A stretch of 64,000 bases of DNA from Streptomyces mirabilis (GCF_039503195.1 NZ_JBCJKP010000001.1:5332001-5396000), one strand, 5' to 3'; positions 52,842 to 61,670 are shown, counted from the stretch's first letter. Notes: generated by a model not told the origin, from the letters alone. Numbers and translations are program-made.

Positions 52842-54277
52842 GGGCGGACCACCTGGGTCATCTCGGCGTCGGGGCTGGGGGCGGGCGCGGGGGCCGGGCG
52901 GCGGGCGGTGTCGCTGATTCTGATGAGGATGCCCATCAGCGCCCAGTTGGCGATGACGGAGGAGCCTCCGTAGGCCACGAACGGCATCGTCATACCGGTG
53001 AGCGGGATCAGGCCCATGACGCCACCCGCGACGACGAAGACCTGGAGCGCGAAGCCGCCGGAGAGGCCGACGGCGAGGAGCTTGCCGAACGGGTCGCGGG
53101 CCGCGAGCGCCGTACGGATGCCGCGCTCCACGATCAGGCCGTAGACGACCAGGATCGCCATGATCCCCGCGAGGCCCAGTTCCTCGCCGAAGCTGGCGAG
53201 GATGAAGTCGGAGTTGGCGGCGAACCGGATGAGTTCGGAGTGGCCCTGTCCCCATCCGGTGCCGAGCGTGCCGCCGGAGCCGAAGGCCCAGAGGGCCTGC
53301 ATGGACTGCTCGGTGTGGCCGCCGACGCCCTGCCTGCTCAGCGTGAACTCGTGCATGGGGTCGAGCCAGGCCTGGACGCGCTGCTGGACGTGCGGCTCGA
53401 AGGAGGCGACGCCGACCGCGCCGGCCGCCGACATCAGCAGACCGAAGACGATCCAGCTGGTCCGCTCCGTGGCGACGTACAGCATGATCACGAACATGCC
53501 GAAGAACAGCAGCGAGGTACCGAGGTCGGTCTCGAAGACCAGGATCAGGATGGAGACGAACCAGACGACCAGGATCGGGCCGAGGTCGCGGCCGCGCGGC
53601 AGGTAGAGGCCCATGAAACGGCGGCTGGCGAGGGCCAGCGCGTCGCGCTTCACCATGAGGTAGCCGGCGAAGAAGACCGCGAGGATGATCTTCGCGAACT
53701 CACCGGGCTGGAGAGTGCCCAGACCGGGGATCGAGATCCAGATCTTGGCGCCGTAGATGTTGGCGCCGAGACCGGGGACCAGCGGCAGCAGGAGCAGGAT
53801 CAGCGCGCCGAACATGGAGATGTAGGTGTAGCGCTGCAGGACGCGGTGGTCCTTCAGGAAGATCAGCACGGCGACGAACAGACCGATGCCCAGCGCGGTG
53901 TACATCAGCTGGCGGGGTGCCGCCTGAACGAAGTTGGGCAGCGACTGGAGCAGCTTCGACTGGTCGAGGCGCCAGATCATCACCAGGCCGAGGCCGTTGA
54001 GCAGCGTCGCCAGCGGCAGCAGCAGCGGGTCGGCGTACGGCGCGAACTTGCGGACGCCGAGATGGGCGACGCCCGCGATCAGGCCGAGGCCGAGGCCGTA
54101 GCTCAGCAGGCCGGCCGGCACCTTCTCATCGATGGCCAGGCCCACGTTGGCGTACGCGAAGACCGGGATGAGAACGGCGAACACCAGCAGCGCCAACTCG
54201 GTGTTGCGGCGGCTCGGTGTGCCGATCGAACCGATGGTCGATGTGTGGTGCGTCGGCGTGTTCGTACTACTGCTCAT
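52838..54277 (-). CDS. rodA: SEDS family peptidoglycan polymerase RodA/FtsW
   Basis: Polymerises lipid II into glycan strands. The 479-residue protein has about 10 membrane helices. SEDS signatures are visible: FVIMLYVATERTSWIVFG, the extracellular loop WLDPMHEFTLSRQGVGGHT, and the C-terminal MGLIPLTGMTMPFVAYGGSS. ATG 54277 has a GAGGGG site. It lies between the phosphatase and the PBP, with which it works. Confidence 0.95.
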   Translation of the reverse strand: MSSSTNTPTHHTSTIGSIGTPSRRNTELALLVFAVLIPVFAYANVGLAIDEKVPAGLLSYGLGLGLIAGVAHLGVRKFAPYADPLLLPLATLLNGLGLVMIWRLDQSKLLQSLPNFVQAAPRQLMYTALGIGLFVAVLIFLKDHRVLQRYTYISMFGALILLLLPLVPGLGANIYGAKIWISIPGLGTLQPGEFAKIILAVFFAGYLMVKRDALALASRRFMGLYLPRGRDLGPILVVWFVSILILVFETDLGTSLLFFGMFVIMLYVATERTSWIVFGLLMSAAGAVGVASFEPHVQQRVQAWLDPMHEFTLSRQGVGGHTEQSMQALWAFGSGGTLGTGWGQGHSELIRFAANSDFILASFGEELGLAGIMAILVVYGLIVERGIRTALAARDPFGKLLAVGLSGGFALQVFVVAGGVMGLIPLTGMTMPFVAYGGSSVIANWALMGILIRISDTARRPAPAPAPSPDAEMTQVVRP

Positions 54278-54303
54278 GGTGTGACAGGGCCCCTCACGGC
54301 TTC

Positions 54304-55860
54304 TTACTGCTTACCGCACAGCGAGACCAGCTTCTGCTCCTCGTCGGAGAGGCTGGGGCCGGGTGTGGGAGTGGCTGCGGCGGAGGTGGACGGTTTCGAA
54401 GACGGTGCCGAGCTGGATGGGTTCGGCGTCGCGGACGGGCTGGACGTGGCCTTGGACGTCCGAGTGGTGGTTGTGGTTCCCGTGGTTCCACCTGCCTGGC
54501 CCGTGCCGGTCTTCGTGCTGTTCTGGCTGTCGACGGCGCGGCGCTCGGCGTCCTTCTTGCACGCGGAGGCCTGTGTGGCGAGCTCGCCGATCTTCTTCTG
54601 GGCGTCCTGGAGGCCGCCCTCCGTGATCGTCGCCTTGACCTGCTTCTGCTGGTACGGCGGCAGGTACTTGAGTTCGATCTCGGGGTGATCCTTCTCCACC
54701 TTCGAGAGCGAGACCCAGGCCAGGTCCTGGCTGATCCCGCGGTACAGCGCGACGTGCTGGTCCTGGGCGCCGACGTAGTACTGGGTCTGCGTCCACCGGT
54801 AGCCGCCGTACAGACCGCCGCCGATGACGGCGAGGGCCAGCGCGCTGTAGAGGGATCTCTTCAGCCACTTGCGTCCCGCGCTCGGCTTGACGAAGTCCTC
54901 GTCGGAGTAGTCGCCGTAGCCGCCCGTGGAGACATACCCGGTGGTGTCGCCGCTGCCGGGCGGGCCGAACTCGCCGCCACCGCCCTGTCCGGGCACCGGA
55001 CGGCCGAGACTGGAGGCGCGGCCCGCGGGGGTCTGCATGGCGCCGTTGTCGTGCAGCTGGTGCTGGTGCTGGTTCTCGGCGACCGCGCCGACCACGACCG
55101 GGGTGTCGGAGAGCTGGACGGCGAGGGTGTCGCCGGAGTCGATGTCGAGGACGTCGGCGACGATGACGGTGATGTTGTCGGGGCCGCCGCCGCGCAGCGC
55201 GAGCTCGATGAGGTTCTGGACGGTCTCCTGCGGGCCCTGGTAGCTGGCGAGGGTGTCCTCCATCGTCTGATGGGAGACGACGCCGGACAGGCCGTCGGAG
55301 CAGATCAAGTAGCGGTCGCCGGCGCGGACTTCGCGGATGGAGAGGTCCGGCTCGACGTGGTCGCCGCTGCCCAGCGCGCGCATCAGGAGGGAGCGCTGCG
55401 GGTGGGTGGTGGCTTCCTCCTCGGTGATGCGGCCCTCGTCGACGAGGCGCTGCACCCACGTGTGGTCCTGGGTGATCTGCGTGAGGACGCCGTCACGCAG
55501 GAGGTACGCGCGCGAGTCGCCGACGTGCACGAGGCCGAGGCGCTGACCGGTCCACAGGAGCGCGGTGAGGGTGGTCCCCATGCCCTCCAGCTGGGGGTCC
55601 TCCTCGACCATCATCCGCAGCTGGTCGTTGGCACGCTGTACGGCGGTGCCCAGCGAGGTGAGGATGTCGGAGCCCGGGACGTCGTCGTCGAGCGCGACGA
55701 TGGTGGAGATCACCTCGGAGGAGGCGACCTCACCGGCGGCCTGGCCGCCCATACCGTCGGCGATCGCGAGCAGGCGGGGACCGGCGTAACCGGAGTCCTC
55801 GTTGCCCTCGCGGATCATGCCTTTGTGCGATCCGGCGGCGAAGCGCAGTGACAGACTCAT
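54304..55860 (-). CDS. pstP: PP2C-type protein phosphatase (PstP-like)
   Basis: Removes phosphates placed by PknB-type kinases. The 518-residue protein has an N-terminal PP2C domain with the metal-site motifs EGNEDS, ADGMGG, GDSRAYL, SDGLSGVV and GGPDNITVIV. A long disordered linker, one membrane helix (SLYSALALAVIGGGLYGGY) and an extracellular tail rich in Thr/Ser follow. ATG 55860 (MSLSLRFAAGSHKG) is chosen; ATG 55890 or GTG 55896 would add 10-12 residues and have comparable ribosome sites. Confidence 0.93.
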   Translation of the reverse strand: MSLSLRFAAGSHKGMIREGNEDSGYAGPRLLAIADGMGGQAAGEVASSEVISTIVALDDDVPGSDILTSLGTAVQRANDQLRMMVEEDPQLEGMGTTLTALLWTGQRLGLVHVGDSRAYLLRDGVLTQITQDHTWVQRLVDEGRITEEEATTHPQRSLLMRALGSGDHVEPDLSIREVRAGDRYLICSDGLSGVVSHQTMEDTLASYQGPQETVQNLIELALRGGGPDNITVIVADVLDIDSGDTLAVQLSDTPVVVGAVAENQHQHQLHDNGAMQTPAGRASSLGRPVPGQGGGGEFGPPGSGDTTGYVSTGGYGDYSDEDFVKPSAGRKWLKRSLYSALALAVIGGGLYGGYRWTQTQYYVGAQDQHVALYRGISQDLAWVSLSKVEKDHPEIELKYLPPYQQKQVKATITEGGLQDAQKKIGELATQASACKKDAERRAVDSQNSTKTGTGQAGGTTGTTTTTRTSKATSSPSATPNPSSSAPSSKPSTSAAATPTPGPSLSDEEQKLVSLCGKQ

Positions 55861-55980
55861 GCGCACCTCGCCCGTCGGCTCCGGGTACATCCGCACGGTG
55901 CCCACCCTCCGGTCGGGAGCGCGCCGGGGTCCGTCGTGTGGACCGCTGCTGCGTGCTCGCTCCGCTCGCTCATTGTCGTA

Positions 55981-56508
55981 CTACTTCCGCAGCTCGATGA
56001 CGGTCTTGCCGATGCGGATCGGCGCGCCCAGCGGAACGGGCGTGGGAGTCGTCAGTCGGCTTCGGTCGAGATACGTGCCATTGGTGGAGCCGAGGTCCTC
56101 GACGATCCACTGGCCGTCCCGGTCCGGGTAGATCCTGGCATGGCGGCTGGACGCGTAGTCGTCGTCCAGCACGATGGTGCTGTCGTGCGCGCGGCCCAGG
56201 GTGATGGTCTGCCCCTGCAGCGCGACGGTCGTGCCCGTGAGAGTGCCTTCGGAGACGACCAGCTTGGTGGGTGCGCCGCGGCGCTGTCGGCCACCGCCGC
56301 CGCTCGGCGGCGCCGCTTGCTGGCGCTGCGGAGGTGGTGTGGCCTGGCGCGCGGCCTGCTGCGGCCTGGAGGCGTCCCTGCGCGAGCCGCGCTGTGTGAC
56401 GCGCGTTCCGAACAGGTCGCTGCGGATGACCTGCACGGCCACGATCACGAACAGCCACAGTACGGCCAGGAAACCCAGCCGCATGACCGTGAGGGTCAGC
56501 TCTGACAT
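55981..56508 (-). CDS. fhaB: FHA-domain protein FhaB (FipA-like)
   Basis: A 175-residue protein with an N-terminal membrane helix (LTVMRLGFLAVLWLFVIVAV), a Gln/Pro/Arg-rich linker, and a C-terminal FHA domain that binds phosphothreonine (TITLGRAHDSTIVLDDDYAS, SSRHARI, DLGSTNGTYLD). ATG 56508 has a GGGGG site. It lies between fhaA and pstP, and in mycobacteria is linked to division under stress. Confidence 0.93.
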   Translation of the reverse strand: MSELTLTVMRLGFLAVLWLFVIVAVQVIRSDLFGTRVTQRGSRRDASRPQQAARQATPPPQRQQAAPPSGGGGRQRRGAPTKLVVSEGTLTGTTVALQGQTITLGRAHDSTIVLDDDYASSRHARIYPDRDGQWIVEDLGSTNGTYLDRSRLTTPTPVPLGAPIRIGKTVIELRK

Positions 56509-56518
56509 TGCCCCCGCT

Positions 56519-57376
56519 TCACCCTTCGGCTTGCCGGTAAATGATGGTGGTGCTGCCCACGACGATCCGCGAGCCGTCGCGGAGCGTAGCGCGGGTGGTG
56601 TGCTGCCCGTCCACCACGATGCCGTTGGTGGATCCGAGATCCTGGATCGTCGAGGGCGTTCCGGTCCGGATCTCACAGTGCCGGCGCGATACGCCGGGGT
56701 CGTCGATCCGCACGTCGGCTTCGGTGCTGCGACCCAGCACCAGCGTCGGGCGGGAGATCTGATGGCGGGCGCCATTGATCTCGATCCAGTGCCGCATGCG
56801 GCCGCCGGCCGCCGGGCCCGGAGCCGCGCCGGGCCGGGAGCCCATCGGCGTGGGGCCGGGGCGCACGCCGGGCGGCGGCGCGGACGGCATCGGAGGAGCG
56901 CCCGTGGGACCCGCGCTCGGCGCGGCAGCCGGATAGCCGTAGCCACCGGGCCGGCCGGGAGGCGGGCCCGCCGGGGCGCGCTCGGGGGCCTGCTGGTCGG
57001 TGGAGGAGGCGAGTGTACGGCTGCGCACCCGGTAGAGACCGGTGTCGAGGTCGTCCGCCTTCTCCAGGTGGACCTTGATGGGGCCCATGAAGGTGTAGCG
57101 CTGCTGCTTGGCGTAGTCGCGCACCATCCCGGCGAGTTCGTCACCGAGCTGGCCGGAGTAGGGGCTGAGGCGCTCGAAGTCCGGCGTGCTCAGCTCCACG
57201 ATGAAGTCGTTGGGTACGACGGTCCGGTCGCGGTTCCAGATCGTGGCGTTGTTGTCGCACTCGCGCTGCAGTGCTCCGGCGATCTCCACGGGCTGGACCT
57301 CGGACTTGAACACCTTGGCGAAGGTGCCGTTGACCAGACCTTCGAGACGCTGCTCGAACTTCTTCAGGACTCCCAT
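56519..57376 (-). CDS. fhaA: FHA-domain protein FhaA (DUF3662)
   Basis: A 285-residue protein with an N-terminal DUF3662 domain (1-125; VLKKFEQRLEGLVNGTFAKV), a Pro/Gly linker and a C-terminal FHA domain (about 200-285; LVLGRSTEADVRIDDPG, SRRHCEI, DLGSTNGIVVDG). In mycobacteria FhaA binds the phosphorylated pseudokinase attached to MviN. The ATG has a strong AAGGAGGTG site. First gene of the cell-wall operon. Confidence 0.95.
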   Translation of the reverse strand: MGVLKKFEQRLEGLVNGTFAKVFKSEVQPVEIAGALQRECDNNATIWNRDRTVVPNDFIVELSTPDFERLSPYSGQLGDELAGMVRDYAKQQRYTFMGPIKVHLEKADDLDTGLYRVRSRTLASSTDQQAPERAPAGPPPGRPGGYGYPAAAPSAGPTGAPPMPSAPPPGVRPGPTPMGSRPGAAPGPAAGGRMRHWIEINGARHQISRPTLVLGRSTEADVRIDDPGVSRRHCEIRTGTPSTIQDLGSTNGIVVDGQHTTRATLRDGSRIVVGSTTIIYRQAEG

Positions 57377-57874
57377 GGGGCACCTCCTCCTTCGTAGCCG
57401 TCCTGGTTCTGCCTGCTGTCCATGTCGTGCTGCGTACGGCCCGCCGTGTCGTACGGCCTGCCGCAGTCGTCCTGGTCCTGCTGGTACTGCTTACTGATCG
57501 TATCCACGCGTCGGGAAATCGGCTGGTTCCCCCTGTCGGCCCTGTCGACGGGTGTCGACGCCTTCCGAAGTCCCTTCCCGAAGTTCCCTCCGGGGCTCCT
57601 CTTCGAACACATCCCGGCACTACTCCTGCCAAGGATCGTAGAGGCGCTCCGAGACCAGTGTCCCGCACCTGACTGTGCACCCTGCCCTGCTCCTGGAGAG
57701 ATGGCCTGGACCGGTACGAGGTTGATACGTGAACCGGTTAGGCCTGAGACGTGCGGTGCCGGCGGGGCCTGTGGCCGTGGAAAGGGATGTGATTCCACCC
57801 CGGACAGCGTGCTAATCTTCTGCATGTCGACAGGCGCTCACACCGCTCGGTGGGAGACCAAAGACACACCCAAT
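57377..57874. promoter_or_regulatory. fhaA upstream region
   Basis: 498 bp between fhaA and tRNA-Leu. It must hold the promoter of the six-gene cell-wall operon. A minus-strand frame from GTG 57507 to 57364 (47 residues, VDTISKQYQQDQDD..., rich in Gln/Asp) has strongly G/C-ending codons and overlaps the fhaA start by 13 bp, so it may be a leader peptide. The rest shows no gene. Confidence 0.5.
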
Positions 57875-57961
57875 GCGCGGGTGGCGGAATAGGCAGACGC
57901 GCTGGATTCAGGTTCCAGTGCCCGCAAGGGCGTGGGGGTTCAACTCCCCCCTCGCGCACCA
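57875..57961 (+). tRNA. tRNA-Leu (CAG)
   Basis: Class II tRNA with acceptor GCGCGGG / CTCGCGC (one G-U), a long variable arm (TGCCCGCAAGGGCGT) and T-arm GGGGGTTCAACTCCCCC. The anticodon CAG is at 57909-57911. The CCA end is encoded. Confidence 0.97.
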
Positions 57962-57964
57962 GCG

Positions 57965-57998
57965 AAAAGGGCTCATCGTCAAGACGATGGGCCCTTTT
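57965..57998 (+). terminator. tRNA-Leu terminator
   Basis: A 16-bp stem (AAAAGGGCTCATCGTC pairing with GACGATGGGCCCTTTT, one G-U) with an AA loop and a T-rich end. Confidence 0.9.
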
Positions 57999-58085
57999 CC
58001 ATGTCTCCGGTGCGGGTTCGGGGGCGGGGTTGGCCGGGGTGCTGGTCGGAGTGTGTTCTGTCTCTCAGTTTTCCTCGGGCGGAGC

Positions 58086-59318
58086 TCAGGGGTGTCTGTG
58101 CAGGGGCAGATGGATCTCCAGCAGGGTGCCGGTGGGGGTGCCCGGGGTGATGCCGGTCCGGCCGCCGAGGTCCTCGACGCGGTCGGTGAGGGAGCGCAGG
58201 GCCCGCGCGGAATCGGCGGAGCCGGCGGAACCCGCCGCGGGACCTTGGCCGTCGTCGGTCACCTTCGCGTACACCCAGCGCCTGGTGATGCGCACGACAG
58301 TGTCCACGCGGCGCGCGCCCGAGCGGGCCAGGCGGTCGCGCAGGGCCTCGCGCAGGGCGAGGAAGGTCTCCTCCCGGTGTCGCTCGGAGAGGGTCCACTC
58401 GTCACCGATGACCTCGACGCAGGCCTGGATACGGCGGCCGTCGCGGGGACGAGGGCCCGCGAGGAAGGCCTCCAGGGCCTCGCGCAGGGGCGGCAGGTCG
58501 GCGCGGTGGCGCACGCCGTCGATGAGCGCCTGGTTCTCCCTGGCCGCCACGGCCAGGGCCCTTTGGGCGGTGGCGAGGTGGGCCGCGACGGCGCCGGGAG
58601 AGCCAGAGGCGGGTGAGCCGGTCCTGACGGGGGCGCAGGTCGCGGCGGCGTCGAGGCTGAGTCGGGCGAGGGACAGGGCGCCGCCCAATTCGTCGTGCAG
58701 CTGCCGGGCCAGCCGGCGGCGCTCGCCGCGGCCGTCGTCGCCGGACCACATGCCCTCCCCTGCTTCCCGGACGACCTCGCCGAGGCGCCGGACGACCGCG
58801 ACCGCGCGGGGCAGCGCGCTCTCGTGGTGTGCGATGCCGTTCTCCAGGACGTGCAGCAGGGCGCACTCGAGGAGCAGGGCGACCGCGGCGGCCACCTGGT
58901 GCGGGGAGGCGGCGGGCGGGGCGATGGGGGTGGGTGCGGGGGTGGTGTCCGCGGCGCGGGCCAGGGCGGTGCGGGCGAACTCCGTCAGCGTGGTGCGCAG
59001 GGTGGGCACTTCCGCCTCGGCGGGGGCGAGCGCGGAGGGGAGGCGGGCGGTGAAGCGGTCCAGGACGGCGCCGGTCTCCCAGGACCCCAGGGTGGTGGCG
59101 GACGACATGAGGGGGGAGTGGCCCGGGCGGGACGACATCCGGGCCGCCGCGCGGACCAGGCCCTCGTGCAGGGCTTCGCCGAATCCACTGCCGACCAGGG
59201 GGACGGCCGCGGTGACAGGGGAGATCGCGCCGGTGGGTGAAGTGTGTGAGTTCGGTGAGGCCGATGACGTCGGCGCTGTCGTGGCGGTGGGCGCGGTGGG
59301 GGCGGTCGTGCTGCTCAT
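58086..59318 (-). CDS. Soluble histidine-kinase-like protein (degenerate)
   Basis: A 410-residue protein without membrane helices. The N-terminal 60 residues are Thr/Ala/Ser-rich. A helical region leads to a HisKA_3-type box, RRRLARQLHDELGGALS, with phospho-acceptor candidate His208. The ATPase part keeps the G1 box (TDDGQGP) but the N-box Asn is replaced (EALRDRLARSG, where families have EALTNALRHAG), and the glycine-rich lid (normally GLRGM) reads ARALRSL. Catalysis may be weak or absent. ATG 59318 has a GAGGAG site; ATG 59369 would lie at or before the predicted transcription start. The promoter carries an ARE-like operator identical to that of the response-regulator gene. Confidence 0.78.
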   Translation of the reverse strand: MSSTTAPTAPTATTAPTSSASPNSHTSPTGAISPVTAAVPLVGSGFGEALHEGLVRAAARMSSRPGHSPLMSSATTLGSWETGAVLDRFTARLPSALAPAEAEVPTLRTTLTEFARTALARAADTTPAPTPIAPPAASPHQVAAAVALLLECALLHVLENGIAHHESALPRAVAVVRRLGEVVREAGEGMWSGDDGRGERRRLARQLHDELGGALSLARLSLDAAATCAPVRTGSPASGSPGAVAAHLATAQRALAVAARENQALIDGVRHRADLPPLREALEAFLAGPRPRDGRRIQACVEVIGDEWTLSERHREETFLALREALRDRLARSGARRVDTVVRITRRWVYAKVTDDGQGPAAGSAGSADSARALRSLTDRVEDLGGRTGITPGTPTGTLLEIHLPLHRHP

Positions 59319-59373
59319 CGGACTCCTCGACGCTCGGGTGACGCTTGGGTGCCGGGGCAACGTGGCCATCGCC

Positions 59374-59404
59374 AACGTAACAAACAGACTTGTCTGATTG
59401 TCAA
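59374..59404 (-). promoter_or_regulatory. ARE-controlled promoter of the kinase-like gene
   Basis: Read on the minus strand: TTGACA (59404-59399), a 19-base spacer, then TACGTT (59379-59374). The spacer and -35 carry the operator; 59380-59401 is palindromic at 18 of 22 positions around CAGACTTGTCTG. It resembles autoregulatory elements bound by gamma-butyrolactone receptors. The predicted leader is about 50 bases. Confidence 0.75.
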
Positions 59405-59629
59405 GGGTGGGCGGATGTTCCGGATGGGGTGTGATCACGGGATCGTCCGACCGTCAAGAGTCCGTCCATGGGCAAGAGCTGCAGGATTTATGGGGATTGG
59501 ATGGAGGTCTGGGTTCACAGGGCTGTCGACTAAAACAGGCATGGTTGTATGATTCCGGTTGTTGCTGGCGCCTTCGGGGCACCCGCGCGCTCCTTCATGC
59601 CAAGAGCAGGAATAGGCAGGTGCAGCCTG
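59405..59629 (+). promoter_or_regulatory. Promoter region of the TetR gene with a weak ARE-like site
   Basis: ACAGGCATGGTTGT (59535-59548) matches 11 of 14 bases of the operator before the afsA-type gene and abuts TATGAT (59548-59553), a good -10. The -35 match is poor. Nothing else is seen in this stretch. Confidence 0.5.
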
Positions 59630-60235
59630 ATGCAGACCCGGTCCGAACAGACCCGTCAGGCTCTCGTCCGTGCCGCGGCGGAACTGATAGCGAACGGCCG
59701 GCTCTCCGATGCGGGACTGGTCAACATCTGCCGCCGGGCCGGGGTGAGCCGGGGTGCTCTCTACCACCACTTCTCCTCCACCGCGGAGTTGACCGCCGCG
59801 GTCTACGAGCAGGCGCACGAGCGGGTCGTCGCGCTGATGGACGAGGCCTTCGAGGGACCCGTGGAGGATGCTCCGGAGCGCCTCCTGGTCGCCCTGTGCG
59901 AGGCGTTGCGCACGGAGGAACTGGTCCGGGCCGGCATACAGCTGGCGGTGGACGGGTCGGCGGGGCCGCCCCGGTTGCGTGACGACGTGCTGGCGTTGGT
60001 GCGCAGGCGGGTGGTCGACGCGCACCGGGACGTCGTGCCGGCGCCGGAGGATCTGGCCGAGCTGGCGGTGGTGGTGGCCGCGGGGCTGGAGTCGCTCGGG
60101 CACACGGACGCGGAGTGGTGGGACCCCAAGACGTCCAAGCGGCTGTGGGTGTTGTTGCGCCCGTTGTTCTCGTTGGCCGGGGAGGGGCTGGCTGAGGAGG
60201 AACGACGGGTGGGGAGCGGGTCCGAAGGGGTCTGA
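59630..60235 (+). CDS. TetR family regulator, gamma-butyrolactone-receptor-like
   Basis: A 201-residue repressor-type protein. The N-terminal helix-turn-helix is clear (TRQALVRAAAELIANGRLSD, INICRR-like AGVSRGALYHHFSSTAEL). The ligand domain holds LLVALCEALRTEELVRAGIQ, similar to ArpA/ScbR-type receptors, and ends LWVLLRPLFSLAGEGLAEEE. It may be a second or pseudo-receptor. ATG 59630 is chosen over ATG 59549 because it begins the conserved region and lies after the predicted promoter; the ribosome site is weak. Confidence 0.82.
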   Translation: MQTRSEQTRQALVRAAAELIANGRLSDAGLVNICRRAGVSRGALYHHFSSTAELTAAVYEQAHERVVALMDEAFEGPVEDAPERLLVALCEALRTEELVRAGIQLAVDGSAGPPRLRDDVLALVRRRVVDAHRDVVPAPEDLAELAVVVAAGLESLGHTDAEWWDPKTSKRLWVLLRPLFSLAGEGLAEEERRVGSGSEGV

Positions 60236-60828
60236 GTTCCGAAGCGGGGGTGAGGGCGGGCCTCGGGGGTCCCCTCAAGGTCGCGTGTCTGGGGTCCCCT
60301 GAAGGTCCGTGTCTGAGGTCTCCTCAAGGTCGCGCGCTCTGGGCGGAGTTGGCCTGAGGGCCGGCGTGCGGGACTCGGCAGGGCTTGGGTGCGCGGCCCG
60401 GGACCCGGGGGTCACCGGCCCCGTTCGGGAGGCGGGAGGGGCTGCAGCCCAGGTGCGGGTGGAGCCCACGGTGTCCAGCGGAGCCCTCGGTGTCCAGAGG
60501 CCGGTTGCGGGGCGGTGCCCCGTGTCCGGGGCTGCGCGAGAAGGCGCCCTCGGCCTTCGGAGATCCGTTACGGGGCTTGCCCGTGAACGGCACGGCATGC
60601 GAAGGGGACCCATGGCATGCGAGGGGGACCCGTGGTGGGGGGCTTGGCCCGGGTGAGGTGCCGGGCTCGGGTCCCTCACGGGTGAGGCGGCCCCGCCCGG
60701 GAGTTCGCGTTCGGGGCGCCGTGTGCTGTTCGGCGGGCGGAGCAGGGCGCGGTGCAGGGTGTGGGCAGGGCGCGGGGCTCGGTTGTTTGACTTGGTTGTG
60801 GGACTTGGCTGTGGGGGTCGGGCGGGGG
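60236..60828. other. Gap between the two convergent TetR genes
   Basis: 593 bp, very GC-rich, with no convincing gene on either strand. It contains a three-copy tandem repeat (listed separately) and a twofold repeat of about 19 bp around GGCATGCGA(A/G)GGGGACCC (60593-60632). Possibly decayed sequence. Confidence 0.45.
60266..60340. repeat. Three imperfect tandem repeats of about 25 bp
   Basis: Units start at 60266, 60291 and 60315 and read about GGGGTCCCCTCAAGGTCGCG followed by TGTCT, with small changes and one 1-base deletion. Confidence 0.75.
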
Positions 60829-61449
60829 TCAGGCCGTCTCGCGGGCCGGTGGCGGGATGGTGCGAAGCCGGCCGAGCATGCCGGGCGTGGCCAGGCCGGG
60901 CAGCATGAAGCGCCAGAACGCACCGATGCGTTCCGGCAGATCCTCGCGGTTGCTGTAGACCTGGGACATCAACTGCAGGCCGGTGAAGGCGCCGACGATG
61001 GTCGACGTGGCCTCCTGGATGTCGACGCCCGGCAGGATCTCGCCCTGCTCCTCGGCCTGCCGCAGCAGAGCGAGTATGGCGGCGCCGGACTGCTCGTACG
61101 CCGTCTGCGGCGGCCGGGAGAACGACGTCTGCTCGACGGCGAGCCGCACGCTGGCCCGTAGCACCGGATCGCGCTGGAGACGCTGGGCGAACTCCAGGGT
61201 GAGGTCGATGACGGCCTGGAGCTTCACCGCCTGGTCCGGCACCACCAGCGCCTCGCTGTGCGCGGTCACGAGGGCCACGGCGATCGCTTCCTTGGAGGGG
61301 AAGTGGTGGTAAAGCGCGCCTCGAGTGAGGCCCGTCCGGGCCAGGATGTCGTTGGTGCTCGCCGCGTCGTAGCCGCGCTCGTCGAACACGCGGGCCGCGG
61401 ACTCCAGGATCGAGTGCCTCGACCTCGTCCCGCGCTCTTGTGTGGCCAT
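60829..61449 (-). CDS. Gamma-butyrolactone receptor (ArpA/ScbR family TetR regulator)
   Basis: A 206-residue DNA-binding protein of the TetR type. The helix-turn-helix reads VFDERGYDAASTNDILARTG and LTRGALYHHFPSKEAIAVAL, the wording typical of ArpA/ScbR-type receptors. The ligand domain has FAQRLQRDPVLRASVRLAVE and LLRQAEEQGEILPGVDIQEA. No Trp is found in residues 1-180, although receptors of this class usually have a conserved pocket Trp, so ligand choice may differ. ATG 61449 has an AAGGA site. It lies between the response regulator and another TetR gene, with its own ARE-like operator. Confidence 0.88.
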   Translation of the reverse strand: MATQERGTRSRHSILESAARVFDERGYDAASTNDILARTGLTRGALYHHFPSKEAIAVALVTAHSEALVVPDQAVKLQAVIDLTLEFAQRLQRDPVLRASVRLAVEQTSFSRPPQTAYEQSGAAILALLRQAEEQGEILPGVDIQEATSTIVGAFTGLQLMSQVYSNREDLPERIGAFWRFMLPGLATPGMLGRLRTIPPPARETA

Positions 61450-61476
61450 ACCAGGTCCTTGCTCTCGCCCACTGGA

Positions 61477-61508
61477 ATTTTACCGACTGGTCTGTATTGT
61501 ATCGGCAA
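61477..61508 (-). promoter_or_regulatory. ARE-controlled promoter of the receptor gene
   Basis: Minus strand: TTGCCG (61508-61503), 20 bases, TAAAAT (61482-61477). The inverted repeat TAC-C-GAC-TG-GTC-T-GTA lies at 61481-61496, overlapping the -10 and spacer. This suggests autorepression. The predicted leader is about 20 bases. Confidence 0.65.
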
Positions 61509-61670
61509 GGCGGCACGCCGCCAGTAGGCGGGAGTATTTGCTTCCGGTTTGGCTCGATTTTCGGTCGGTCCTCGGCCGTTCATCGAGTGCTTCTCAAGTG
61601 GACGTCCAGTGGTCTTCGAGCAGCCCTCAAGCGGTCGTTACGTGGTCCTCGTACGGCCTGCGGGTGCCGT

